Assembly: GCA_029936315.1 (NCBI GenBank)
Contig: JAPYTD010000009.1
Coordinates: forward strand, 61,828 to 98,308
Source of the DNA: Planctomycetota bacterium
GTDB taxonomy: Bacteria; Planctomycetota; UBA1135; UBA2386
Direction: 5' to 3'
Length of the DNA: 36,481 nucleotides
Shown: positions 25,451 to 33,479 of the stretch, one piece after another
How the letters are laid out: each line of letters begins with the position of its first letter
Position numbering within the stretch: the stretch's first letter is position 1
Notes under the pieces: model-generated
What the model was told of the DNA's origin: nothing
What the model saw: the letters and a program-made list of their open reading frames with translations, nothing else
Databases searched by the model: none
Translations under genes and position numbers: made by a program

Positions 25451-25834
25451 ATGAACCGAACGCAGATCAGCTCGGGCTCGAGCTTCGAAGAGAAGGTCGC
25501 ATACTCGCGCGCCATCGTCTGTGGCGATGACGTGTTCGTGTCAGGCACTACCGGCTACGACTACACGAACATGACGATCGAAGACGACGTCGTCGCCCAA
25601 TGCCGCCAAACCTTCACCAACATCGAAGCCGCCCTGACGCAAGCCGGTTCGTCGCTGCAGGACGTCGTGCGTGTCACCTACCTCCTCCCCGAACCAACCG
25701 ACTTCGAGAAGTGTTGGCCGGTGCTGCGAGAGCGCTTTGGCGACGTTCGTCCGGCGGCAACGATGCTGTCCGCGCGCCTGGTCGAACCATGCATCAAGAT
25801 CGAGATCGAGGTAACGGCGCGCAAGCGTCGATAG
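25451..25834 (+). CDS. RidA (YjgF/YER057c/UK114) family protein
   Basis: A 127-residue protein with the Rid fold: a first strand region with DDVFVSGTTGYD, the helix QCRQTFTNIEAALTQAGSSLQDVV, RVTYLL, and a C-terminal VRPAATMLSARLVEPCIKIEIEVTA. The arginine of RPAATML and the glutamate of IEIEVTA match the positions used by RidA enzymes to hydrolyse enamine/imine intermediates formed by PLP enzymes. Gly-rich TTGYDY differs from the Escherichia RidA loop, so it may be a Rid sibling rather than RidA itself. It is the first gene of a close-packed plus-strand group. Confidence 0.92.
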   Translation: MNRTQISSGSSFEEKVAYSRAIVCGDDVFVSGTTGYDYTNMTIEDDVVAQCRQTFTNIEAALTQAGSSLQDVVRVTYLLPEPTDFEKCWPVLRERFGDVRPAATMLSARLVEPCIKIEIEVTARKRR

Positions 25835-25842
25835 CGTTGCCA

Positions 25843-26394
25843 GTGCGCTCCCTAGCCATTGTTGTCGTATTGCTCTTGGCCGCCTGCACCGGCTACCGCG
25901 AAGGCATGCCCGGTGTCTTCCGGTCGCCATACCCGCGCGAAGAACAGTTGATCCGACGTATCGGCCAGGACAACATCCGCACGGTCGTGAGCCTGCGCGG
26001 CGGTCGCACCGCGAGACATACCGAGCGCGCGACCGTCAACAGTGGCGCCGAGTTCATCTGCGTATCGTTCTCCGCTAGACGCTTGCCGAATCCGGATGTG
26101 CTACTGAGGCTCTGGGAAGTCGCCGAAACCGCCGAGCGGCCCATCATGGTGCATTGCCGCGCGGGCGTCGACCGAACCGGCCTCGCCCTCGCAGTGATCG
26201 CGTTGCACGACACCCAGGACATCGAACTGGCGCGCCAGCAACTAGCCTTCGTACCCAACGGCCACCTCGCGGCGTTCGGCACCGAGAAGATGGACCTCGT
26301 GCTCGACCTCTACGAACCATTCCTCGACAAGATGCCGTTCCCGCTCTGGGTGCAACGTGTCTATGCGCAGGAATACGAACGACTCCAGAACTGA
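25843..26394 (+). CDS. Lipoprotein dual-specificity/tyrosine phosphatase
   Basis: A 183-residue protein from GTG 25843 (TTG 25837 is an alternative). N-terminal [15 protein letters not shown] is a lipoprotein signal with lipobox Cys15. The catalytic CX5R loop is [10 protein letters not shown], nucleophile C105 and R111, followed by the helix [25 protein letters not shown] is the strand/turn typical of the dual-specificity phosphatase (SIW14/Tyr phosphatase-like) superfamily. A general-acid Asp is not obvious. It is probably attached to the membrane on the periplasmic side; the substrate is unknown. The frame extends upstream through the RidA gene, but that part is a shadow. The start follows the RidA stop by 8 bases. 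Confidence 0.85.
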   Translation: MRSLAIVVVLLLAACTGYREGMPGVFRSPYPREEQLIRRIGQDNIRTVVSLRGGRTARHTERATVNSGAEFICVSFSARRLPNPDVLLRLWEVAETAERPIMVHCRAGVDRTGLALAVIALHDTQDIELARQQLAFVPNGHLAAFGTEKMDLVLDLYEPFLDKMPFPLWVQRVYAQEYERLQN

Positions 26395-26461
26395 GTCGGT
26401 TGCCGCGGCCGCTGAACCTTTACGCTGGCACGAGCCGGCTGGATTGGCCATCGTTCTGCCC

Positions 26462-26854
26462 ATGGAGCACAACCTCGCGCCCCAAGAAGAAGCAAATGTC
26501 GTTCGCAACCTCGGCCTCGCGGATGCGAAACGCCACATTTTCTTGTGCTGCGACCAAGCGAAGCCCAAGTGCTGCGACCGCGAGCGCAGCCTGAAGGCCT
26601 GGCACTACCTCAAGGCGCGCCTGAAAGAACTCGGGCTGTCGGAGCAAGGCGGCGTGCAACGCAACAAGTCACATTGCTTACGCATCTGCGGCAACGGCCC
26701 AATCGCCGTCGTCTATCCCGAAGGTGCCTGGTACCGCGGCTGTGACCCCGACGTGCTCGAACAGATCATCCAACGGCACCTGATCGGCGGTGAGATCGTC
26801 ACCGAACACTGCATCACGACCCACGAACTGCCCGCGCGGGAGTCGGACGCATGA
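26462..26854 (+). CDS. Thioredoxin-like [2Fe-2S] ferredoxin domain protein
   Basis: A 130-residue protein. [17 protein letters not shown] carries Cys29/30 and 37/38; [20 protein letters not shown] carries Cys72 and Cys76. This is the signature of the thioredoxin-like (2Fe-2S) ferredoxins, where four cysteines bind the cluster. It is a short, stand-alone protein that should act as an electron carrier or Fe-S component in the cytoplasm. I chose ATG 26462 because the conserved region starts soon after it; a longer frame back to 26357 overlaps the phosphatase gene. It ends in an ATGA overlap with the thioesterase gene. Confidence 0.9.
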   Translation: MEHNLAPQEEANVVRNLGLADAKRHIFLCCDQAKPKCCDRERSLKAWHYLKARLKELGLSEQGGVQRNKSHCLRICGNGPIAVVYPEGAWYRGCDPDVLEQIIQRHLIGGEIVTEHCITTHELPARESDA

Positions 26855-27261
26855 GCGAAGACCCAAACGACAGCGCGGACTTCGCGTGCACGCCGTGCAA
26901 TCAGTGGCTGGGCTTTCGGTTGGTGCAGCGCACCGCCGAACGCGTCGAGATCGCGCAGAGCGTGCGCCGCGAGATGCTGCAGGAAACTGGCGTCGTGCAG
27001 GGCGGCTTACTGACGGCGCTCGCCGACGCCGCCGCCGTATACCTGTTGTGGCCCGACCTCGCCGATCAGCGCACGATGACCGGCACGACAGTCAGCATGC
27101 AATTCTTGGCAGCGGCGCTGCCAGACCTTGGCGAACTCTACGCCGTGGCCGTGCCGCTGCGCATCGGCAGCACCGTTGCCGTTTGCGAGAGTTCGGTGAC
27201 CCAAGCCGGTCGCCTCGTTGCCAAGGGCACCTTCACGTTCTTGGTGCGCGACAAGCGATGA
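26851..27261 (+). CDS. PaaI-type hotdog-fold thioesterase
   Basis: A 136-residue hotdog protein. [22 protein letters not shown] matches the PaaI/YdiI signature (HGG..ALAD), with Gln in place of the usual His before [13 protein letters not shown] is the second substrate-channel strand and [13 protein letters not shown] is the last strand. Family members hydrolyse acyl-CoA thioesters; the specific acyl group is not visible. It starts at the ATGA overlap with the ferredoxin and ends in another ATGA overlap with the hydrolase gene. Confidence 0.9.
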   Translation: MSEDPNDSADFACTPCNQWLGFRLVQRTAERVEIAQSVRREMLQETGVVQGGLLTALADAAAVYLLWPDLADQRTMTGTTVSMQFLAAALPDLGELYAVAVPLRIGSTVAVCESSVTQAGRLVAKGTFTFLVRDKR

Positions 27262-27866
27262 CGCCACTGTTGTTCGATGGACCCGACGACGCCGCGACCA
27301 CGATGGTCCTTGCGCACGGGGCCGGCGCCGGCATGGAGCACGAAGGCATGACCACTTTGGCGCACGCCTTTGCCGAACGCGGAGTCCGGGTTGTGCGGTT
27401 TGAGTTTACCTACATGCATGCGCGTCGTGAGGGCCGGCGACCAGGCCCGGATCGCATGCCTAAGCTGCAGGCGTGCTTTCGCGAAGTGATTGCCAGCCTG
27501 CAAGGTCCGGTGGTGCTCGCGGGACGCTCGATGGGCGGACGCGTGGCGACGATGATCGCCGACGAGGTCGAGGCCCGCGCGGTGATTGCGTTCGGCTACC
27601 CGTTTCATCCACCGAAGAAACCCGACAATCTGCGCACGGCGCACCTCGAGAACCTTCGCACCAAGACGCTGATCGTGCAGGGCGAGCGCGATGCGTTTGG
27701 CACGCCGCCCGAAGTTGCCGGCTACAACCTGTCCGAACAGATCGAAGTGCTATGGCTTGCGGACGGTGATCACTCGCTGAAGCCGCGCAAGAAGAGTGGC
27801 TTCACGCTCGAGCAGCACATCGTGACGGCCCTCGATCGCGCGATGGCGTTTCTATCGGAACGGTAG
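27258..27866 (+). CDS. Alpha/beta hydrolase of the KANL3/Tex30-like (COG3571) type
   Basis: A 202-residue small alpha/beta hydrolase. An oxyanion-region start (VLAHGAGAGMEHEGM), nucleophile elbow GRSMGGR with S91, acid D145 in VQGERDAFG, and His172 in DGDHSLKP complete the triad. The family of predicted hydrolases is widely spread and poorly characterised, so the substrate is unknown. ATG 27258 overlaps the thioesterase stop (ATGA). It is the last gene of this plus-strand group and is convergent with the DUF3500 gene, 7 bases apart. Confidence 0.88.
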   Translation: MTPLLFDGPDDAATTMVLAHGAGAGMEHEGMTTLAHAFAERGVRVVRFEFTYMHARREGRRPGPDRMPKLQACFREVIASLQGPVVLAGRSMGGRVATMIADEVEARAVIAFGYPFHPPKKPDNLRTAHLENLRTKTLIVQGERDAFGTPPEVAGYNLSEQIEVLWLADGDHSLKPRKKSGFTLEQHIVTALDRAMAFLSER

Positions 27867-27873
27867 CGACCGA

Positions 27874-28923
27874 TTACTTGCCGTGCTGCTCTTCGATGTG
27901 GCGGCGCAGCATGTCGCCACCGAAGTCGCGCTCGAAGTCACGCCAGACGACGTGCACGTGGTTGGCACCGTTCTGCGTGCAGTCGTACTCGACCGCGAAG
28001 TGGTTGCCGTGGATGCGGTAGTAGTGGCCCTGGCCAGGCTCGGAGCTGCCCGCCCATGCGAAGCACATGTCGTCGAGTCCGTCGGCCTGGATGCGAGCGA
28101 GATCCGCGCGTGCAACTTCTGGGCGCAGCACGTGCGCGTGGGTCTCCAATAGGCTCCACAGTTTGGCGCGTTGCGGTGCGCTCATCGCCGACCACGGTAG
28201 GCCACGACGTTCGCCGAGCTCGGAGGGAGCCTTGCCGGGACCGAGAATCACATCGGCCGGGGCCTGCGCAGCGATCAGGACCTGGGTATGTTGTTTGGCG
28301 TCAAACATCGCCAACAGTTCGCGGCCGAGTCGCTCTTCCGTGCCCAACACCGGCTGCCGCGCGAACTTCTCAGGCAACACGTGCGGATTGGTGCCGAGGA
28401 AGTGCGGGGAGTGGCCGACCAACATGCCATCGACGACGGCCATGCGCAGCGACACGTGGTGGCCTTGGTAGCGCACGACAAACGTACCGTTGGGGTCCGG
28501 ATCCCCGCACACCAACAGTGCGTAGCGAGTTGGATCGCGGTGCACGGCTGGCTTGTCCGGCTTGGATTCCAGTTCGTGCAGAACGTTTTCAAGGTCGGCG
28601 ATCGCCATCGTCTTGGCGAACCCGGTCGCGCTCAGCATCGTGCGCAGCACTTCGTGTGCGCCTCTGGTCTGACTCGGACTCAACGCCCCCATCTCAATCC
28701 CGGCGTAGCGGCCGGGCACAAAGTGCCACTTCATGGTCTCTTCGTCAGCGAGCGAACGATGCGCCGCTGCCCGCTGCTTGTCATCGAGACTGGCCAAGAA
28801 CTCGCTCGTCACGGCGGCGAGTTCCCCACCGACGATTTCGACCGATCGCATCGAACCGCAGCTGGCGAGCGCAAACAATGCCAGCAAACAACAAGACAGG
28901 GACAACGATTGAGAGTGCTTCAT
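27874..28923 (-). CDS. DUF3500 lipoprotein
   Basis: A 349-residue protein. A lipoprotein signal (SLSCCLLALFALASC) is followed by the DUF3500 domain: WHFVPGRYAGIEMGALSPSQ near residue 65, HVSLRMAVVDG with LGTNPH near 170-190, and C-terminal YRIHGNHFAVEYDCTQNGAN with HVHVVWRDFERDFGGDML. The family function is not established. His/Asp-rich conserved motifs suggest metal binding, but that is inference. It lies 40 bases downstream of the 2-oxoglutarate dehydrogenase gene in the same direction and may be read through from it. Confidence 0.9.
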   Translation of the reverse strand: MKHSQSLSLSCCLLALFALASCGSMRSVEIVGGELAAVTSEFLASLDDKQRAAAHRSLADEETMKWHFVPGRYAGIEMGALSPSQTRGAHEVLRTMLSATGFAKTMAIADLENVLHELESKPDKPAVHRDPTRYALLVCGDPDPNGTFVVRYQGHHVSLRMAVVDGMLVGHSPHFLGTNPHVLPEKFARQPVLGTEERLGRELLAMFDAKQHTQVLIAAQAPADVILGPGKAPSELGERRGLPWSAMSAPQRAKLWSLLETHAHVLRPEVARADLARIQADGLDDMCFAWAGSSEPGQGHYYRIHGNHFAVEYDCTQNGANHVHVVWRDFERDFGGDMLRRHIEEQHGK

Positions 28924-28963
28924 GCCATGGCCTTTGCTCGGGTGAATTACGGAGACGTGAGGA

Positions 28964-31900
28964 TCAGGAATGCCCTAAGGCGGCGGCCACGACTGCTTGC
29001 TGCTCGGCCTTGTGGCGCTGCAACGAGCCCGTCGCCGGACTGGCCGCTGCGCGGCGCGTCGACGAACCATGCCACTCGAAGCGGTCGCGAACGAACTGCC
29101 ACGAGCCCATGTTGGCGGGTTCTTCCTGGCACCAGATGAACTTCGCGTTCTGGTAGCGGGCCTTCAACGCCAACAAGATCGACTGCGGCCACGGGTAGAG
29201 CAGTTCGCAACGTACCAGCGCGACACTGCGATCTTCACCACGCGCAGCGAGCAGGTCGTAGTAGACCTTGCCCGAGCACACGACGACGCGCTTGACGTCC
29301 GAGGCCAACGCGATCGACTCGTCATCGAGTACCGCGCGGAACGCGTAATCGCACAAATCGGCCAACGACGAGCCGGCCATCTTCTGGCGCAGCAGACTCT
29401 TGGTCGTCATGACGATCAGCGGCTTGCGGTCCGGATCGAGCGCCTGCGCACGCAGCAGATGGTGGTAGCTCGCCGCGCACGACGGCATCGCGACCCGCAT
29501 GTTGTTCTCGGCACACAACTGCAGAAAGCGCTCAAGGCGCGCCGAACTGTGCTCCGGTCCTTGACCATCGTAACCGTGTGGCAACAACAGCGTGACCGCG
29601 GACGGCTGCTGCCACTTGGCCTCACCGGCCGCCAAGAACTGGTCGATCTGGATTTGGGCGCCGTTGACGAAGTCGCCAAACTGCGCCTCCCACATGGTCA
29701 AGCCACTCGGGTTCACGACGCTGTAGCCGTATTCAAACCCGAGGGCCGCTTCTTCGCTGAGCAGCGAGTCGACGACAACGAACGGTGCCTGGTCATCGGC
29801 CAGGTGGTTCAGCGGCACGTAGCGACGACCGTCGGCAGCGTCATACAGCGCCGAGTGCCGTTGGCTGAAGGTGCCGCGACCACTGTCCTGCCCAGCGAGA
29901 CGCACCGGCACCGAGTTGGTGACCAGACTCGCGAACGCCAATGCTTCGGCCGTGGCAAAATCGATCGGCTCCTCGCCGGCAACCATCTTGGCGCGGCGAC
30001 CGAGCACGCCCTTGACCTTCGGGTGTGACGTGAAGTCGTCCGGCCACGCCAACAGATCGGTGTTCCATTTCTCGAGTTGCTCCGATGAGGCGGCGGCAAC
30101 CGCCGGCTGCCATTCAACGTCCTCGATAGGCTTGGGCAGAACGACCGGCGGTGGCTCGGTGGCGCGCACTTGGGCCAGAGATTCCTTGAGCCGCGTCTGC
30201 ACCTTGAGGTCGTAACTGGCGACCTCGTCCGCCGGCAATACGCCGGCACGCACCAGGTAATCCTGGTAGATCGCACGCACCGTCGGGTGCGCTTCGATCG
30301 CACGGTACAGCAACGGCTGCGTGTAGCTCGGCTCATCGCCTTCGTTGTGGCCGTGGCGCCGGTAACACGTGATGTCGAGCACGACATCGGTGTGGAACTC
30401 TCGGCGGTAGTCGAACGCCAACCGGATCATGCGCACGGCCGCGAGCGGGTCGTCACCGTTGACGTGGAAGATTGGCACCTGGATCGCCTTGGCAACATCG
30501 GTGCAGAACGGCGAGCTGCGCGAATCCTTCGGCGACGTCGTGTAGCCGATCTGGTTGTTGACCACGATGTGCACGGTGCCGCCAGTGCGGTAGCCGTGCA
30601 GCTGCGACATTTGCAGCGTCTCAAACACCACGCCTTGGCCAGCGAACGCGGCGTCCCCGTGCACGAGGATCGGCATGATCTCGTCCCAGATCTCGTGGCC
30701 GGGCGTGTTGGCGGACTGATCCTGTCGCGCCCGCGTCATGCCCTGCACCACCGGATCGGCCGCTTCGAGGTGGCTAGGGTTGCATGCCAGCTCAATCGCA
30801 ATCATGCCGCCGGCAGCGGTCTGGTAGTCCGCGGTGGCGCCAAGGTGGTATTTCACGTCCCCCGAGCCCTGCGCCATACCCGGATCGAGGTAACCCTCGA
30901 ACTCCCCGAAGATCTTGGTCAACGGCTTCTGCATGACGTGCGCCAGCACGTTGAGACGACCGCGGTGCGCCATGCCGATGACGGCACGCAACACCCCGGT
31001 CTCCGATGCGCGCTCGAGCAACGCGTCGATCGTCGGCACCAACGTTTCGCCGCCTTCGAGCGAAAACCGCTTATGCCCGACGAAGCGCGTGTGCAAGAAC
31101 TGCTCAAACGCCTCCGCCTCGACGAGCTTGTCGAGGATGCGTAGCTGCGACTCCTTCGACAGTTCTTCTTCGTTGCGGTTGCCCTCCATGCGCGTGCGCA
31201 GCCACCGCCGTTGTTCTTGGTCCGCAATATGCATGTACTCGACGCCGATGTGGCGGCAGTACGTCAGGTGCAGCGTCTCCTGAATCTCGCGCAGCGTCGC
31301 AAACGGCTTCGGGGTCACACCATGCGAGAAGAACGTGCGCTCCTTGTCCCAGATGGTCAGGCCGTAGGTGGCCATGTCCAACTCCGGCAAATCCTTCGGC
31401 TCGTACGTCAGCGGATCGAGCTTGGCCAACACGTGGCCACGCACGCGGTAGCTGCGGATGTAAGTCATCACTCCCGCAGCGCGCTCGAGGTTCTGGGACT
31501 CGCGCAGGCTCGAACCGAGCGGTGGCCGACGGTCAATGCTGGTGTGCACCGGACGGTACGGCACCTTCATGGACCGGTAGATGTCTTCGTAGAAGTTCTC
31601 TTCGCCGATCAGCAGGCGGTGCATCCAGTCGAGGAACTGTCCGGACTCGGCACCTTGAATGACGCGGTGGTCATACGTGCTGGTCAGCGTCATGACCTTC
31701 GACACGCCAAGCTCGGTCAGCGTTTCGCCAGCCGCACCCTGGAACGCTCCGGGCACCGTGATCGCGCCTATCGCCATGATGAAGCTCTGGCCGGTCATCA
31801 ACCGCGGCAGCGAACTGACCGTGCCAATCGGGCCCGGGTTGGTCAGCGTGCAGGTCGTGCCACCAAAGTCATCCGGCGTCAGCTTGCCCTTGCGCGCTTT

Positions 31901-32536
31901 CTGGATCTGGGCGTTGAAGCCGTCAAAGAAGCCGGCGAAGTCGAGGCTGGAGCAGTCCTTGATGTTCGGAACGACCAGGTCGCGACGCCCATCCTTGCCA
32001 GGCAGGTCGACCGCGATACCGATATTGAGCGACTTGCCGAGGCGACGGAAGGACTTGCCGTTCTCCTCAAAAAACTGCGCGGCCATCGCCGGCACGCGCA
32101 GGATCGATTGCACCATCGCCCACCCGATCAGGTGCGTAAAACTGACCTTCGGCAGGTATTGCCCGAGTTGGTGACGGTTGATGGAGTGGCGGTTCTCTTC
32201 GAGCACCTTGACCGGCAGTTCGCGCGTTGACGTTGCCGTCGGCACCGTCAGGCTCGCAACCATGTTCTTGACGATCCTGCCGGCCACCCCGATCAACGGC
32301 GTCAAGTCGTCATCGATTGCAGCAGCAGCCTGCACGGGTGCCGGGTTGGGCTTCGCGACTGCACGTTGTTCGACCGGCAGTTCGGTGTCAAACCACGTGC
32401 GCCACTCCGACTGCACCGAGTCTGGGGCCTCAAGGTAGTCGCCGTAGACCTTCTCCGCGTACGCCGCGTTGAGGCCGAACACTTCTTCAAAATCGGGCTG
32501 ATGCATATCCTGAATCTTCTGCAACCGCGAAGCCAT
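28964..32536 (-). CDS. kgd: Fused 2-oxoglutarate dehydrogenase E1 / succinyltransferase E2 (Kgd/OdhA-type)
   Basis: A 1190-residue protein from ATG 32536 (ATG 32506 and TTG 32596 are alternatives). Order: a short E1 N-terminal segment (FEEVFGLNAAYAEKVYGDYL), an Ala/Pro linker, an E2-type acyltransferase domain (about 85-325) with VPTATSTRELPVK and TSTYDHRVIQGAESG (His290), then the thiamine-diphosphate E1 domain with GMAHRGRLNVLAHV, HGDAAFAGQGVVFETLQMS, VNNQIGYTTS and HGHNEGDEPSYTQP, and a C-terminal transketolase-like region (PHGYDGQGPEHSSAR). There is no lipoyl domain. This matches the mycobacterial/corynebacterial Kgd/OdhA architecture, which decarboxylates 2-oxoglutarate and transfers succinyl groups for the citric acid cycle. 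Actinobacterial type and E1 assignment are firm; the exact in vivo partner is not visible here. Confidence 0.95.
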   Translation of the reverse strand: MASRLQKIQDMHQPDFEEVFGLNAAYAEKVYGDYLEAPDSVQSEWRTWFDTELPVEQRAVAKPNPAPVQAAAAIDDDLTPLIGVAGRIVKNMVASLTVPTATSTRELPVKVLEENRHSINRHQLGQYLPKVSFTHLIGWAMVQSILRVPAMAAQFFEENGKSFRRLGKSLNIGIAVDLPGKDGRRDLVVPNIKDCSSLDFAGFFDGFNAQIQKARKGKLTPDDFGGTTCTLTNPGPIGTVSSLPRLMTGQSFIMAIGAITVPGAFQGAAGETLTELGVSKVMTLTSTYDHRVIQGAESGQFLDWMHRLLIGEENFYEDIYRSMKVPYRPVHTSIDRRPPLGSSLRESQNLERAAGVMTYIRSYRVRGHVLAKLDPLTYEPKDLPELDMATYGLTIWDKERTFFSHGVTPKPFATLREIQETLHLTYCRHIGVEYMHIADQEQRRWLRTRMEGNRNEEELSKESQLRILDKLVEAEAFEQFLHTRFVGHKRFSLEGGETLVPTIDALLERASETGVLRAVIGMAHRGRLNVLAHVMQKPLTKIFGEFEGYLDPGMAQGSGDVKYHLGATADYQTAAGGMIAIELACNPSHLEAADPVVQGMTRARQDQSANTPGHEIWDEIMPILVHGDAAFAGQGVVFETLQMSQLHGYRTGGTVHIVVNNQIGYTTSPKDSRSSPFCTDVAKAIQVPIFHVNGDDPLAAVRMIRLAFDYRREFHTDVVLDITCYRRHGHNEGDEPSYTQPLLYRAIEAHPTVRAIYQDYLVRAGVLPADEVASYDLKVQTRLKESLAQVRATEPPPVVLPKPIEDVEWQPAVAAASSEQLEKWNTDLLAWPDDFTSHPKVKGVLGRRAKMVAGEEPIDFATAEALAFASLVTNSVPVRLAGQDSGRGTFSQRHSALYDAADGRRYVPLNHLADDQAPFVVVDSLLSEEAALGFEYGYSVVNPSGLTMWEAQFGDFVNGAQIQIDQFLAAGEAKWQQPSAVTLLLPHGYDGQGPEHSSARLERFLQLCAENNMRVAMPSCAASYHHLLRAQALDPDRKPLIVMTTKSLLRQKMAGSSLADLCDYAFRAVLDDESIALASDVKRVVVCSGKVYYDLLAARGEDRSVALVRCELLYPWPQSILLALKARYQNAKFIWCQEEPANMGSWQFVRDRFEWHGSSTRRAAASPATGSLQRHKAEQQAVVAAALGHS

Positions 32537-32620
32537 CGCTGGGGCCGTCGATCCAGAACGGCTCACCCCAGAATCAGGGCGCGGCGACCGCGGCAACGCT
32601 AGCTGTTGGGCTTGGCGCCG

Positions 32621-33163
32621 CTACTTCTTCGACAGCAGCAGAACCATTCGGCGCCCTTCCTGGCGCACACCTGATTCGACCTTGGCGATGTCCGAGAGGT
32701 GCTTGACGACTTCCCTGATGACCTTCTCACCGACTTCGCGGTGGGCCATCTGGCGGCCACGGAACAAGCAGCAAACCAACACCTTGTCGCCAGCTTCGAG
32801 GAACTGACGCGCGTGCTTGACCTTGGTGTGCAAGTCGTGTTCCCCGGTGCCCGGACGGACACGCAGTTCCTTCACTTGCACCTGGTGTTGCTTGCGGCGA
32901 CTCGCCTGCTCCTTCTTCTTCTCCTCGTACTTGAACTTGCCGAAGTCCATGATGCGGCACACAGGGGGCCGCTGGTTCGGAGCGATCTCAACGAGATCTA
33001 AGTTCTTCTGCGAGGCGAGCACGAGCGCATCGGCCGTCTCCAGGACACCGAGCTGCGAATTGTCCTCGTCGATGACGCGTACCTGACGAATGCGAATCTG
33101 GTGGTTGATTCGCGGGCCGCGATCTTGGGGAGGACGCCGGCGTGAATCCGGCTTACCGGCCAT
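32621..33163 (-). CDS. infC: Translation initiation factor IF-3
   Basis: A 180-residue IF-3. The N-terminal domain has RINHQIRIRQVRVIDED, QLGVLETADAL and APNQRPPVCRIMDFGKFKYE; the C-terminal domain has VKELRVRPGTGEHDLHTKV, LEAGDKVLVCCLFRGRQMAH and GRRMVLLLSKK. It binds the 30S subunit and controls start-codon choice. The start is a normal ATG with GAGG about 6 bases upstream, not the rare AUU/AUC used for autoregulation in many bacteria. The usual rpmI and rplT genes do not follow; a 2-oxoglutarate dehydrogenase gene comes next after 84 bases. Confidence 0.97.
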   Translation of the reverse strand: MAGKPDSRRRPPQDRGPRINHQIRIRQVRVIDEDNSQLGVLETADALVLASQKNLDLVEIAPNQRPPVCRIMDFGKFKYEEKKKEQASRRKQHQVQVKELRVRPGTGEHDLHTKVKHARQFLEAGDKVLVCCLFRGRQMAHREVGEKVIREVVKHLSDIAKVESGVRQEGRRMVLLLSKK

Positions 33164-33479
33164 AAGGCCTCATCATCTGCAACACGTGGATACTGACTCC
33201 TGTGGGTTGGTCTGGGTAAAGGTATTCGTCAAGACGAGGACACACCTCGCACGACGAGTCGCAAGGGTATGGGGGTTCTTCCCCCACCGCAACGCCGTAT
33301 CGACGTCGGCGGCCCGCGGAATGAAGTTCCAAGCGCTCGGTCTGGCGGCCGAACTGCCGTTCCTGGGCCATTTGCCACTGACCGCACACGCGGCGCATCC
33401 TTCGAAGCCAAGTCGCGCCCGATCAGACGCTCGGCAAGAACCACGCAGGCAGGCCTCTGCCGCCGTAGTTTGTGGCCAC
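33164..33479 (-). promoter_or_regulatory. Leader/intergenic region upstream of infC
   Basis: This is a 316-base gap between the DUF1501 gene and infC, both on the minus strand. Open frames crossing it on either strand look non-coding. It should hold the infC promoter and leader. A hairpin at 33270-33286 (GGGGG-TTCTT-CCCCC plus a T-A pair) is the only structure I see; it lacks a T-run on either strand and so is not a standard terminator. Confidence 0.45.

Noticed and set aside
30170..32230. Two long plus-strand open frames opposite the 2-oxoglutarate dehydrogenase gene
   Set aside because: They are mirror frames of a strongly coding GC-rich gene, rich in Arg/His/Val, with no homology signal.
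33271..33285. Rho-independent terminator for the DUF1501 gene
   Set aside because: The hairpin is followed on the minus strand by ATACCCTTGCG rather than a T-run, and it lies about 200 bases past the stop.
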